Source of the DNA: Liolophura sinensis
Taxonomy: Eukaryota > Mollusca > Polyplacophora > Chitonida > Chitonidae
NCBI RefSeq assembly: GCF_032854445.1
Contig: NC_088295.1
Coordinates: 7,442,501 to 7,506,500, forward strand
Length of the DNA: 64,000 nucleotides
Direction: 5' to 3'
In this document: positions 34,742 to 46,835 of the stretch, piece by piece
How positions within the stretch are numbered: position 1 is the stretch's first letter
How the letters are laid out: every line of letters begins with the position of its first letter
Notes under the pieces: generated by a model
Databases searched by the model: none
What the model was told of the DNA's origin: nothing
The model's input: only the letters and a program-made list of their open reading frames with translations
Program-made: the position numbers and the translations under genes

Positions 34742-35292
34742 TAATCCGTTTTTTTTTTTTGTTTTTTTTTTTTAATGTTAACATGGTTGGATCGGCCTAT
34801 TTGTTGCTTTTAAAGTGGTTGTTGTCGTTTTTTTTACCCGAACAGAACTGATATGAGCTGACGCTGTTTTTTTTTGTCCAGGTATTGTGTATGTATACTG
34901 TTCAGCTCTTCCTGTACTATATTCTGTGTTCCATATATGTTATAACATCTTGAGTGTTCTAACGCCCACCTTTCCCAAAATCTCTCTTTAACCCATGTAC
35001 CTGCCCATCTTGTACTGTAAATATGGATTGTACATTAAGAAACGGTCATCATAGTGAATAATGACCCCTCTTTTTTTAGTCATGAAGCCCAAAATTTGTC
35101 GGCTATAGTGCTACAATGTCCATAGCACTAGTATTGAAACTTCTTCTCCTTGTCCTAAATAATATACTCTTCCTTTATATACTATCCAGCTTAAAAGCAT
35201 TTTCAATGACGCCAAGTTTTGGCGCGCATCGGCCCTTTGGGCCGGAAAAGCGCCAGTGCAAACCAACTCCCCCCCCCATAACATATAACACA
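34742..35292 (+). other. Retrotransposon 3' untranslated region with terminal hairpin
   Basis: Conserved with copy 1 (27375-27960). The last 80 bp hold nested inverted repeats: CCAAGTTTTGG-like, GGCGC/GCGCC and CGGCCCTTTGGGCCG, followed by oligo-C and ATAACATATAA. Non-LTR elements often use such a 3' structure for template recognition; that role here is inference. Homopolymer T and C runs differ in length between the copies. Confidence 0.6.
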
Positions 35293-35339
35293 AAGGCCCG
35301 CAGACTAACAGTACATGAAAACGTTAAATAGTCATACAT

Positions 35340-35480
35340 AACACAGGAGAATCTTTACTTCTTACTTATTTTATTTGTTTATTTCCTACAGGATAATATT
35401 AGTACCAGATAGGTGTCTATTTGTTACAGGGGAGTATAAAATCTCCACGTTTATTCGTCACATGCTGTATGTAATATAAA
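35340..35480. repeat. Remnant of the 40 bp minisatellite, right of the retrotransposons
   Basis: TTATTTCCTACAGGATAATATTAG and TATTTGTTACAGG repeat the unit of the 20525-21860 array, so the retrotransposons appear to have landed in this array. Confidence 0.65.
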
Positions 35481-35876
35481 CCCGACAGAATTTCTGTATG
35501 TGTTACAACACAGTTTTACAGGACAAAACACACTTATTCTTTACATCTTGGTCAGCACAAGTCCACCAAAGGTGTCTTTTCCGGTCCCTTTATGTGTGCC
35601 AGTTAGTATAATTTAAAAGTCACCTGACTTTATAAAGTGCCTTTATTTGTTTCAACAAGGATTGTATAAAACGACCAAAAGCTTTCCAGCTGGAAAGGTT
35701 ATGTCTAACAGAGGAGTTTTATTCGTTAGAGGGCGATAAAAGCACAACAAATGCGCTAGCATAAATTTTAATTTTTAATTAATTACCTTCCGACCGTATG
35801 ACGTATAATCTGAGCTCGCCCTGCAGTTAGAAATGCACGTAGAAATTCGAACTTTATAAGTTACTTGATCCATAAA

Positions 35877-35932
35877 ACTAACCGCTGTCGTATAAGAGAA
35901 ACATTCTTAAGTACAGAGCCTAACGCAATTCA
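35877..35932 (+). mobile_element. SINE family 1 tail fragment
   Basis: GCTGTCGTATAAGAGAAACA, then TTCTTAAGTACAGAGCCTAA is a diverged copy of the family tail. Confidence 0.5.
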
Positions 35933-35939
35933 TACTATG

Positions 35940-37210
35940 CCTAAATAAAAATCCAGTATAAGAGGTTTTCGTAATTCCTTCGAAGCTGGTTTGCACTGAA
36001 GTGCTTTTTTTATTAAACTTTAGCACAAAGAATCAGAAGTATAGTTTTGCATTCATGGTGGCAGCAAGGGAGGAAGGAAATATCTCCAGTTATTGTATTG
36101 ATTCAGAATATTTCTATTTAACTATGCCTAGGGGCCTATTAGCCCCCAGAGGTCCCCCAATGATCTAGATTCATCGGCTGAACTGTAAATGTTGTCGCTA
36201 CTTCGGCTGTGTCCTCAGTCGATGTAGGGGAAATAACTTTGGCAGGTTGTCCTATCATTTACCCGCATGCACACGTGTTACCGCGTGGCTGCAGAATATC
36301 TGGATTCGTTCCACACACTATTAGGTCAATGAAAAGATTATACTGTTTATTATGAAGTCCGTTTATTGAAGAAGGTGGTTTTTCACAATGAATATAGAAG
36401 AGGGTCATGCATGAACCGCAATATAAACGTTAATATTCACTCAGGGGATCGTATTTAGCGTATCTACGCATACATATACGTACGTAGTGTAATAATGATA
36501 GAGGTTCAGTGATTGATAAACAACGCTTGAGACTGTCTCCCATTACTGCAAGAATGGCTGCATTCTTGTGACATCATGGTGTACATCACTAGGCTATAGG
36601 CTATGTGCATATACTTTTACATGGCTCACTAGCCACCTTTACGCTCTCAATGCGGCTTGCCACTAAAAATTGTCACATCTTATTCTGCGTCTGAAATGAG
36701 GTCAACTACACTGCAGAGTTGTCATGCCCCAGTGGCTGTCATGCAGAACTTGCTAATACAGACTGAGGGCTATACCCGGCCAGTTGGTGCATAGAGGCGG
36801 GGTCGGAGGTAAGTGTAGCATGACATTGACGTTAACACAGGATTAAGAAGAGCCTATCTTCCTCACAACTTTCACACTCGTTCGTCTACGTACGTTACAT
36901 AAGCCACAATTACGTCGTACATGTACTAGCCCTCAAGACACTTATTGATACACGCTGACAGTAATATTCTGGAGTGTACTTTATCAGCGAGACTTTCTTT
37001 ACATTGACCGTGTGACCAGTCAGCTGGTCATGGGCCACTGCGTGGAGCGTCACGCAAATAATATGGGGGATATGGTGACCGTATATAGCCCTGCCCTTAT
37101 GGGAGACATTGGTGTCATTGGCAAGACTACAGGAATGTATACATTTTAAAACCAACTACAGTACCCGTATATACATTTGGTACGTATTCGAATCTGCCCT
37201 CGAGTTGATC
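35940..37210. other. No recognisable gene
   Basis: AT-rich intergenic sequence between the two ACSL genes. I see no exon-like open frame with splice borders and no tandem array here. Confidence 0.4.
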
Positions 37211-37220
37211 CCACAATTTG

Positions 37221-37479
37221 AGTGAGTGCTTAGGGTTTAACGTCGCACTTAAATATTTTTCAGTCAAATGGCAACAAATTAGTCCTTAGAGTGCGTGTAC
37301 GCGTAATGTGCCTTCTTGTTGCAGGGCGGGTTTCGACCGCTGTTTTACCGAGACAACTTACCAGAGGCAAGTAAGCTGCCCCACCCGAGTCATTATACTA
37401 AAACGGGTCAACCAGTTGTACGTTGGATCTACCGCCCCGGAAGCGGAGGCTCTACCAACTGAGCCATCAGTGCCGGTCC
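37221..37479 (-). mobile_element. SINE family 2, near full length, with imperfect target-site duplication
   Basis: On the plus strand it runs tail first: AGTGAGTGCTTAGGGTTTAA, GTCCTTAGAGTGCGTG, TTTCGACCGCTG, GGGTCAACCAGTTG, then the complement of a tRNA-like head. Read on the minus strand the head is GGCTCAGTTGGTAGAGCCTC (A-box) and later GGCGGTAGATCC. Flanks CCACAATTTG (37211-37220) and CCACGATTTG (37480-37489) are a one-mismatch target duplication. Confidence 0.85.
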
Positions 37480-37639
37480 CCACGATTTGAATACAGCCTT
37501 GATGTACAGCTGTATCGGGGTCAACTAGTCAACGATTGGCCAGCAGACGTCTGGGCATTCTGCTTTGTTAGTTCTGAGCTCAGCTTGCTAAAAATTAAAT
37601 GAAGAGAGGAGTGAGATTTTACTGCTATAGTCTTTTTCT

Positions 37640-37830
37640 TTTGCCAAGTCGCCTATATTCACCTCTCTGTAAAATCACTTAGCCTCACTACCAAGATTGA
37701 CGACGTTAAACCCAAACACTCACTCACTACCAAGATTGCCTTTGGTCTCTGACTTGTAACACGAAAAGATCTGCACACACTGATATGTTGAACGTCCGTA
37801 TTATTGCGAGGAAAGTTTAGTTAGAATACT
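37640..37830 (+). repeat. Diverged dispersed repeat, partner at 19660-19830
   Basis: Matches the segment at 19660-19830 in order and orientation. It is interrupted by a 26 bp insertion at 37700-37725. Confidence 0.5.
37700..37725 (-). mobile_element. 26 bp SINE family 2 tail insertion with 13 bp target duplication
   Basis: CGACGTTAAACCC through CACTCACTC is the extreme 3' end of SINE family 2. ACTACCAAGATTG flanks it exactly on both sides (37687-37699 and 37726-37738). Confidence 0.75.
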
Positions 37831-38589
37831 TTACAAATAACTCAAAATGTTATAAACATTTTTCCAGACGGAGACTTTGTTGCTTTGATTGTCGTCAAAA
37901 TTATTAAAGAAACTAATGGCAAGTTGAATAATAGACGGAGTGCTAGCATGTGTTTGAACAGAGGGCGATACCAGTTAAATCTAATATGTGATCGACTTTA
38001 CTGTAAACCCTGTTAATTTCTGACACTGTCGTGTTTAAAATTGCTTTCAGGTTATAACATAATATAGCGTTGATATGTAAACTATATTTTATTTGTTGTA
38101 GCTAAGTCTGTATGATCTCACGAAAACCATGGCGGCATGTTTTGATGCTATAAGTTCTGTTATAAAAAAAAATGCGGTCTTATCGTGAATGCACTCACGT
38201 AAGATTTGTTACTGTATTGCGCTTGTTCTAAGCCGATGGGGTGTTGATAGAGCGAAACTGATATCCCTCCACGGTCATTGATTAGTATGTCGCTTCTTGT
38301 ACAGTCATTATGAAGTCATTTCTAATTCCACGGTCTTTGCTATAATATTAGCATCCAGCATATCGTTGAATAGTGCTTGTAATGTGAACGTGTCAATGAC
38401 GAAAGTCAATTTAGATGGTGAGTATGAAGGAATTTACAAACAGCTATACAATATTAATGTAGGCCACAAGTTTGAAGAAGCTGATTACAGTTACTTCCAT
38501 GTCTGCTACGGCTTATACATTAATACATGCTGCACATCTGAACAAATAAACTCTATTTCTTGAAGCTCCACGCGATATTACCAAATTAG

Positions 38590-38825
38590 TCGTCAAGAGG
38601 GTTATCCGTCAACATTTGTTTGCGTGGATGGTCATTCGTCCTCATCAGTGTCCACCCGCCTGTATGGCGGTCAGCCACCCACCTGCGTGGGCAGATATCT
38701 ATCCGAATGGGCGCCATCTGTCTGCATGGAGGGTCATTCGGCAGATGAGTCACCCATCTGCATAGACAACCATATGTCGACATGGGCGGCCATCCGTCTG
38801 TATATTCACCTGGGTAGCCTTTGTG
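38590..38825. repeat. Degenerate tandem repeat
   Basis: Imperfect units around GGGCGGCCATCCGTCTGTAT, GGGCGCCATCTGTCTGCATG and TGGATGGTCATTCGTCCTC, about five or six copies. Open frames on both strands follow from the repeat. Confidence 0.6.
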
Positions 38826-39236
38826 CTTCTTGTCTTTTTTCTTTTCCACCGTCATTCACTTCCCAGGTTACCATGACATCCAAGTCATCATTTGGCACTC
38901 AGTAACTAAATATGCCCGGATATGTCAAACACCTACCAAAGTCGTGGGATTTTTTTTTCTATTTTGAAGAAAACAAATACACTGTGTTGTCTGAGAAGAT
39001 AAGCATAGTTCAGAAATGGCTTTCATAACCAAATGGCACTGCTCTTTCGGGTGGGCTCACCGGAGGTATACATTTAGGTTACAACTTTCCAAGTTTTCTA
39101 AAGAATGAAATGGCCTCGCATCAGCAAAACCTTGAGGAAGATAAAATATGCTGCTTAGTTTCTCTGTGTATTTCACTTTGCTTTCTATATCACAGTACAC
39201 AGAATGTATTATATCCCATGTCATTGTCTTTATCAG

Positions 39237-42200
39237 ATACAGGCGTGGACAACAACAGCCTTGGAGTATCTGTCAGAGTATCGTGCGTACGTGGGAAGAT
39301 AAGTTGTAATCTTACTCGGTGGAGCGGCTGGTTACGCAATGTGGTCCAAACCTCAGCCTGTACCGACGAGGATAGATCCCGAGCACAGGTCTAAACAGCT
39401 AAAGGTGAGGCTTGCATCACCCTGAGTGTGCACAACCGATACCAAGCGGTCAGTATACAAAATCACAAAGGGTAACACCTCGCATGATCTTTACCTGGTG
39501 ACTCTACGCATCACACCAAACGGTTAGGATGCGGAATAACGAAGAGTAGCTCTACACATTGTGTCGTAACATGTCCAATCATTCATGAGATAGTTGTGAC
39601 AAACGTAACAACAATAACTTGTGCCCGTTCGTCGTTTGGAAATGTTAATGTATATTTATAATGTGGCTACAGGGCTTTTGTTTCAGGATGGAAGTCGGAT
39701 CATGGCGCAGTACACGGATCCATTCTCTGACGAATACATGATTGAAGACGTCCGGACGTTGTATGACGTTTTCAACAGGGGGCACCGCCTATCAAGTATG
39801 GAGTTTTGGTGTAGTATATGGAATCAAATGTCGTCAGGGTAACTAGCATGGGGCCAAGTACGAGTAGCAGAACTATGATAAAGCACTAACTCGACGAAAT
39901 TAGTAACAGGTTAAAACAGGAGAGAACGAACCGACTAGGCAGATACAACCAGGGGTTATTCCGTTAGAAAATACCTGGCTAGTGCCAGTCTCGGACAGCT
40001 ACTGCAGGGAATGGCTAGTGCCAGTCTCGGACATAGCTACTGCAGGGAATGGCTAGTGCCAGTCTCGGACATAGCTACTGCAGGGAATGGCTAGTGCCAG
40101 TCTCGGACATAGCTACTGCAGGGAATGGCTAGTGCCAGTCTCGGACATAACTACTGCAAGGAACCCCGTGGTTATTTAGAGTGCTCGGTATGTTTGTTGT
40201 AACTAACTGTTCGAGGACTATTGCATGTACAATTCGATGGTCAGTGCCAATGTTTCGCATTTCTATCGTCATGATTGTAAATGACTTCCTTTTCTAGTGT
40301 CTGTTGAAAGTAACCCCGTGGTTAGTGCATGTGCTTGGAGTCACTGTTTAGAAGATGCTTGGTTACAGGGCTCGACATGATTAATTTAGGCAAAATTCTG
40401 TCCTGTCTTGTGTCTAGTGATGGGTTTAGGTATAGTGAGTGTTGAGTTGTTGACTGTTATGATTATTACTGTGATTATTATGTGATTATTCTGATGTCGG
40501 CTGACTTTTCTCCTCACACAGAGCACAAGGCCTGCCTTGGAGAGAGGACTGGACCTGCCCAGAAGTATCAATGGATCACTTACGACGAGGTTAGTGTTAC
40601 TATCAATAACGCCAGCCTAGTGAATGTTAATTACATCATTCGTAATGTTCCCTTTGTCATTAAAGGTGGCTATTTGAGGTGTGTGCTTTCTTTTAAGGCA
40701 AGTTTAAATGTGAACATAATATACACGTATACGTTACTCTTTATTGGTCAGTACAAATTTGCGCATGTGCATCTTGTGGAAAGACACTTCCCTACACTTT
40801 ACATTTGTATGGATAGAAAATATCAGAAAAAAAAGCGTCAGAATTTAAATAAGCTTTATATTTCAGTTTTTGTACATTTTATTTTGTTGACTCTATTGTG
40901 AGTTGTAAATGTTTGATTGTGTTTAATGTTGTGCAGTGTTTCCACCCATGAAAGGGACTGCCGTCATTATAAGCCATACATTTATTTATTTGATTGGTGT
41001 TTAACACCGCACTCAAGATTTTTTCATTTATAGGCCTACCACCACGACCAGCATTATGGTTGAAGTAAACGGGCCGAACCTACGACCACCCTAAATGATA
41101 AATAATGAGCAGGAACTTTGTAGATTGCCCCGTTTCACTGTTTATGGGGCCATGGTAACAACAAATGATCGGCGACGCTCGTGCAGCGCATATCTGTTTG
41201 TCTGTATAAGTTCGCTAGTACTTTGTTAAATGTGACTGTTTTTTACCCTGTCTCTCTGATTTCCCCCACCTATAAATCTGGCCGCCACCTTATAACTTAA
41301 AATTTCCTAAATAACAATCAAATAAATACATTATACTTTCTTGCGTATACGGCATTAAGCGCCAAAAAAATTCACCTTAGTAAATATGTTGATATTCCTG
41401 AGTACGCGCGTAAAACACCGATCAATAAATAGCTAAATAAATACTTTGTTGTGGTGATATTGTACATTACTTCTGTTGTGTAATGTGTTATGATTGTGTG
41501 TCAGTTTATAATGTGGTGTTACTGTTGTACCTTTATCCCCCAGGCAATGACTCGCTCACGGAATTTTGGCTCGGGGCTGGTTCATCTTGGATTTCAAAAG
41601 GGAGATAACTTTGGCATTTACAGCGTGAACAACAGCAAAGTATGTAACATTTCAACTACAACGTGAAAAAGGCATAATTAGTATGTAATATATCATTTAC
41701 AGTGTAAATAACACCATCGTATCTTTTGGAGCATATATAGAGACAAAATATGTAATAATATCGTTGACAGACTAAATGAAACAACTATAACCGCTCTTGT
41801 TTAGTCAATGCGTTGTAATATTCCGCTCAAGATATCCAACTTTAATTTGTCTCTCCCCAACGAAATGCTTCTGCTGTTTAAAAAGTACAACACGTATTAA
41901 TATCTCCCGACATTTTTCTATTTTTCTGACAGTTGGTAGCGAACAAGCTTATGTATAGATATTGGTATCAGCCAGTAAGTCCTGACGGTAATGAAAATGT
42001 AGGGCCCCAAGCCCAAATTCAAATTAAAGGATTGGTTATTTATTCATAATTAGCTACCTCTGTATATGTTGTAAAACTGAATGTAAAAAATATTGGAAAA
42101 AGGTACAGGAGGCCTACTCTGAGTAATATGACATTAAAATCACTAGATAATGAAGCTGGGTTTATACATTTTTTCCGCCAACACTCGGTAGTCTCCGCCC

Positions 42201-45200
42201 AATGACGTCATACAAGTCCAACCATTACGAGTTGCCAGAACCATTTAGTTCATTGTTAAAAAGTCACACAAGTGACAGCAAACGTATCGAATTTTCTCCA
42301 GGAAACGATTTGCTGTTCTGCATGCGGTTGTAAAAACAGACCGTGGAAAAACCCTTGAGTTAGTTTTTTTCAAGTTTCCAGACGAGTTGACCCTCAGGAA
42401 AGCGTGGCTTTTACAGCACAAGACGAAAGGGTAGTACACCCACCACAGCCAAATCTTTGCCGGGCTGGTAGGAGTTGGAATACGGAGTCCTGGCGGGCAC
42501 CTAAATCTTAGCAGTAGGGAGAAAATTTAGGCTCTAAATATATGTATATAAACTCTGGTACTAGAGCTTGGTGGGTGTAAAATAAAGCGGGCGTTCATTC
42601 GTCATTAGTTTGATCAATCATTGGTATACCCGTAAAGTGAAAGAGAAGTAGATATAACCACTTGATGGCTTCCAATGAATGTCGCTTTGATACACAGTAC
42701 CCTGTTGGCTGTGTCTCTCCTGTGGACCAGTGAGTGAGCTTCTAAAAATTGTGAACTGTGTACATCAACACAATGGCTGTTTGGCAGCTACGACAATGCT
42801 AGCGGTTTCTGACTGGCTACAGAGACGATTAAAACCGAAACAATCCGAAACTAATATTTATTTATTTATTCAATTGATTGGTTGTTTTCGCCGTACTCAA
42901 GAATATTTCACTTACACGACGGTGGCCAGCATTATGGTGGGAGGAAACCTACGACCATCCGCAGGTTGCTGACAGACATTCCCACGTACGGCCAGAGGGG
43001 AAGCCAGCATGAGCTGGACTTGAACTAACTTCGACCGCATTGGCTCCTGTATCATTGCGTTGCGCTAACGCGCTGTCTAACTGAGCCACTGAGCCCAGGT
43101 TAGAAATGCCTGGGCAAACATCAAAATCAACGTCTGAAAACTCGGCATCTGAAGTCTGGCCAGAGATGTCAGTGTCATAAATCGAAACTTCAACGTCGTC
43201 CACTATGGATTCAAATTGATACGGCAGTATATTTGCTTCTGTGTAGGTAGAATCCGTCACGAAAATGACAACGTTTTGATACGAATTCCCAAGTTATATA
43301 GGCCAGATATGATGCCACCTGCTGAGCTTTACCGGGTGGCCAGCTGGAGATCCGCTAGGGCAGTAAATCTATCGTTTTTGGTGGATTTAAAGTTATAATT
43401 ACGTTTTTGAGAGACTCTCCCAGTAACATACTGTTAAACAGGTTATAAACTTCATACTAAGGACAAGTAAGTAAATCTAATCCTTTAATAAATCTTAAAT
43501 TTTGTTTGACAAGATTTTAACCAGTCAAATTGTATTTCTCTGTTCTCACGTCTTTTATGATATCAGCGGTTTGTTGTTATTGTTTCAGTGGGTACTGACT
43601 GAACAGGCCTGTAACGCCAACAGCCTTGTCACCGTTCCGCTATATGACTCACTTGGACCGGACGCGTTCAAATATATCATTAATTTGAGTAAGTGTACCA
43701 AACGATTTGTATTTACATGTAATATACATAAGTATCTATGACAAGTGATCCGTTATCCGACGTCATCACAATCAGGTGTACACCGGTATAGGTCATTGTG
43801 CCCAATCCTGATGTATATGTGCTTGGCCGTTCTTCATCTAGTCATACCCAAACGTTCCTGATCCTCGCCTGATAGGCCTTCGTCAGTTAATATGTCGTAC
43901 TTAAGTGTGCCTTTGGCCGGCATACTTGAATGTGTCACATCCTGGAATACTCGAACGTTCCTAATCCTTTAATACTCGATTGTTCCTGATCCTGGAATAC
44001 TCTAACGTTCCTGATCTTGACTTACTTGTACGCTCGGCGGTGCCGGCGGTACCTGAGTGTGCCTGTTCCCGGTATACTTGAATGTGTCACATCCTGGAAT
44101 ACTCGAACGTTCCTAATCCTGGAATACTCGAATGTTCCTGATCCTGGAATACTCTAACGTTCTTGATCTTGACTTACTTGTACGTTCCTGATTCTTGAAT
44201 ACTCGAACGTTCTTGATCCTGACATTCTTGTACGCGCCTCATCCTGAAATACCGGAACGTTCCTGATCATGATATATTGTACGCTCCTGATCCTGGAATA
44301 CTCGAACGTTCCTGATCATGACATACTTGAACCTTGACTTTCTTGATATACTTGTACATGTAGGCCTACGTTACTGTTCCTGGAACACTCGAAAGTTCCA
44401 ATGTAAGATATACGGTACGTTCTTATGTTAAGTTTACCTTTCAGCTGAATTGAAGGTTCTCGTTTGCGACACTGTGGACAGGGCAAGAAAAGTCGTCACG
44501 AACTCAGCTGAAATTCCCTCATTAAAAACTATCATTATTATGTCGGATATGGATGATGATCTGAAGAAAGACGCCACAGAGAAAGATTTATGTATTTACA
44601 CATTTGAGCAAGTTGAGGTAATTTACTTATTATTTTATCACCTGGGTCTTTCAGCGACCTGCGGATTGTCGTGGGTTTCCCCATGGCTCTGCCTGAGTTC
44701 TTCCCACCATATTGCTGACCGCCGTCGTATAAGTGAATATATTCTTGAGCACAGCATACATCACTAATCAAATAAATAAATAAATTTGCTCACCTGTTTT
44801 TCTATAAAATACAAATACCACCATTTCTGGTTAGAAAAATTAATACATATGTAAATCGCGTAAGAGCAAGATATGAAGGAAATAACATGTCTGATGCTGT
44901 TTTCTGGACGGCGCTTCCAACTTGATGGGAATTCCTCATACACAAAACTCTAAACTGTTCTCTGTGGTGGTGCTGCAATTACGTTTACATACTATAGACC
45001 ACAGGGCCACCATAGGGACACCGTCTGGTCAATTGTATCCTGTCTGCATCATTGGTTGTTGTCCTCCAGAATAGTAAATGCTCCATTCTCTTCTCTTCAC
45101 AGACATACGGGATTAACAATCCACATGAAGCCTCTGTAAGTAGTCTGGCCACCTAGCCTATGTTAATGATATAAGTTAGGGGTGTTATATATATTATATA

Positions 45201-46748
45201 GGCGGACTATATTTGAGTAATTGTACCAATCGATTTGTATTTACATGTAATATACATGAGTATCTATGATCTCATTGGAGATAAACCTACGTTAACCACA
45301 AGTTCATATTGGCCAAGTCATTGTGAATAAGCCAAAGTAATCCACAAATTCGTATTGGTAAATTCACTGTGGATAAAGCCAAAGTAAACCACAAATCTGT
45401 CTTGGTAAAGTCTTTGTGGATAAGCCAAAGTAAACCACAAATCTGTCTTGGTAAAGTCTTTGTGGATAAGCCAAAGTAAACCACAAATCAATATGGGTGG
45501 AGTCATCGTGGATAAGCCAAAGCAAACCACAATTTCGTATTGGTGCAGTTATTTTGGATAAGTCAAACCACAAATATGAACTACAAATCTGAACCACAAA
45601 TCTGCATGGGTAGTCATTGTGGATAAGCCAAAGAAAACCACAAATCCGTATAGGTAAAAGTGATTGTGGATAAGCCAAAGTAAAATCACAAATGTGTGAG
45701 TCATTGGTGATAAATACACTACAAATCCATATTAGTAAAGTCATTGTGAAGAACTTTATTAAAGTAAACAGCACATTCATATTGGTGAGGTAATTGTAAA
45801 CAAGCATACATTAAGCAGAGATTCCTGTCGGTAAAAGTGAGTGTGGTTATAATTTATAAACCCATTGTGGATATTATAGTTCCCTAATCTTGTACATCTC
45901 TAACCTTGCAGCCTCCGGCCCCTTCAGACCTCGCCACGATCTGCTTCACCAGCGGCACCACCGGTAAGCTCGACGTTACGATAAAGCTCGACGCTACATT
46001 AAAGCTCGGCACTACACTAAAGCTCGGCACTACATTAAATCTCTGCACCACAGAAAAATTTACCACCAATGAACGCGTGAATGCGCATTTCCAGTGTGTT
46101 TCTGCAGTTACTACTAAGATTGTTCATTGACCTTCGTCCAAATGCATGTACTTGTAGGCTTCCCCAATAAGTTACACTGTACCTACTAATGAGAGTGGCA
46201 TTAATATGTTGGATAGAGTACATGTACATATCTTGTGTTGTGAGCCAGTACTCGTGTAAGCAGGACAGAGTATAATAATGTGAACCAGAGTTAAGACAGA
46301 AGAGTACAGGGCAAGTTGCTCCCATGCAAACACGCATCCTGGCGTGACTCGTACCCAACACCAGTCACATCGTATCCGGTACTATGCCAGTCATACCCAG
46401 CTTTTAAATCATCAAAATATTCAAATATTTCTAAACGTATTTGCTGACCACGGGAGGCTTTGTACGGCTTGAAACAATACAAATTGAACATCCTTCACTT
46501 GCTCAGCGGCTACATTAATTCATTCTCTTAATATATGTAAATGACGTGACTATTCAGATCCCTTCTCTTATCCAGGATGAACTGCGATCATGTTGGAATC
46601 TGTATTTCTACACATATTACACCATGCAGAATTGGGTGTGATGCGTATTATTTTTTGACTTTGGACAGGTACTCCTAAAGGAGCTATGCTTTCCCACGCC
46701 AATATTGTGAGAAATGCGAGCACTCTGTCCTCCACACCTGATCATGTG

Positions 46749-46835
<87 letters not shown>

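Larger units (their letters stand above)
28454..35292 (+). mobile_element. Non-LTR retrotransposon, copy 2 (apparently intact)
   Basis: Contains 5' region, ORF1, ORF2 and a 3' region ending in the same hairpin block, short oligo-C and ATAACATATAA as copy 1. The combination of AP-type endonuclease, RT and RNase H in one ORF2 with a zinc-knuckle ORF1 fits the I/Jockey-related superfamilies. The clade cannot be fixed without a tree. Positions 28962-29670 are absent from copy 1; this stretch has a poly-T run (about 29317-29335) and an AT-rich TATAGTAATATATAGTG repeat, so it may be a later insertion. The right flank resumes the minisatellite seen left of copy 1. Confidence 0.9.

Noticed and set aside
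38297-38563. 88-codon frame that could be a small secreted protein
   Set aside because: It has no ATG at its start, and neither a family nor splice borders could be recognised.
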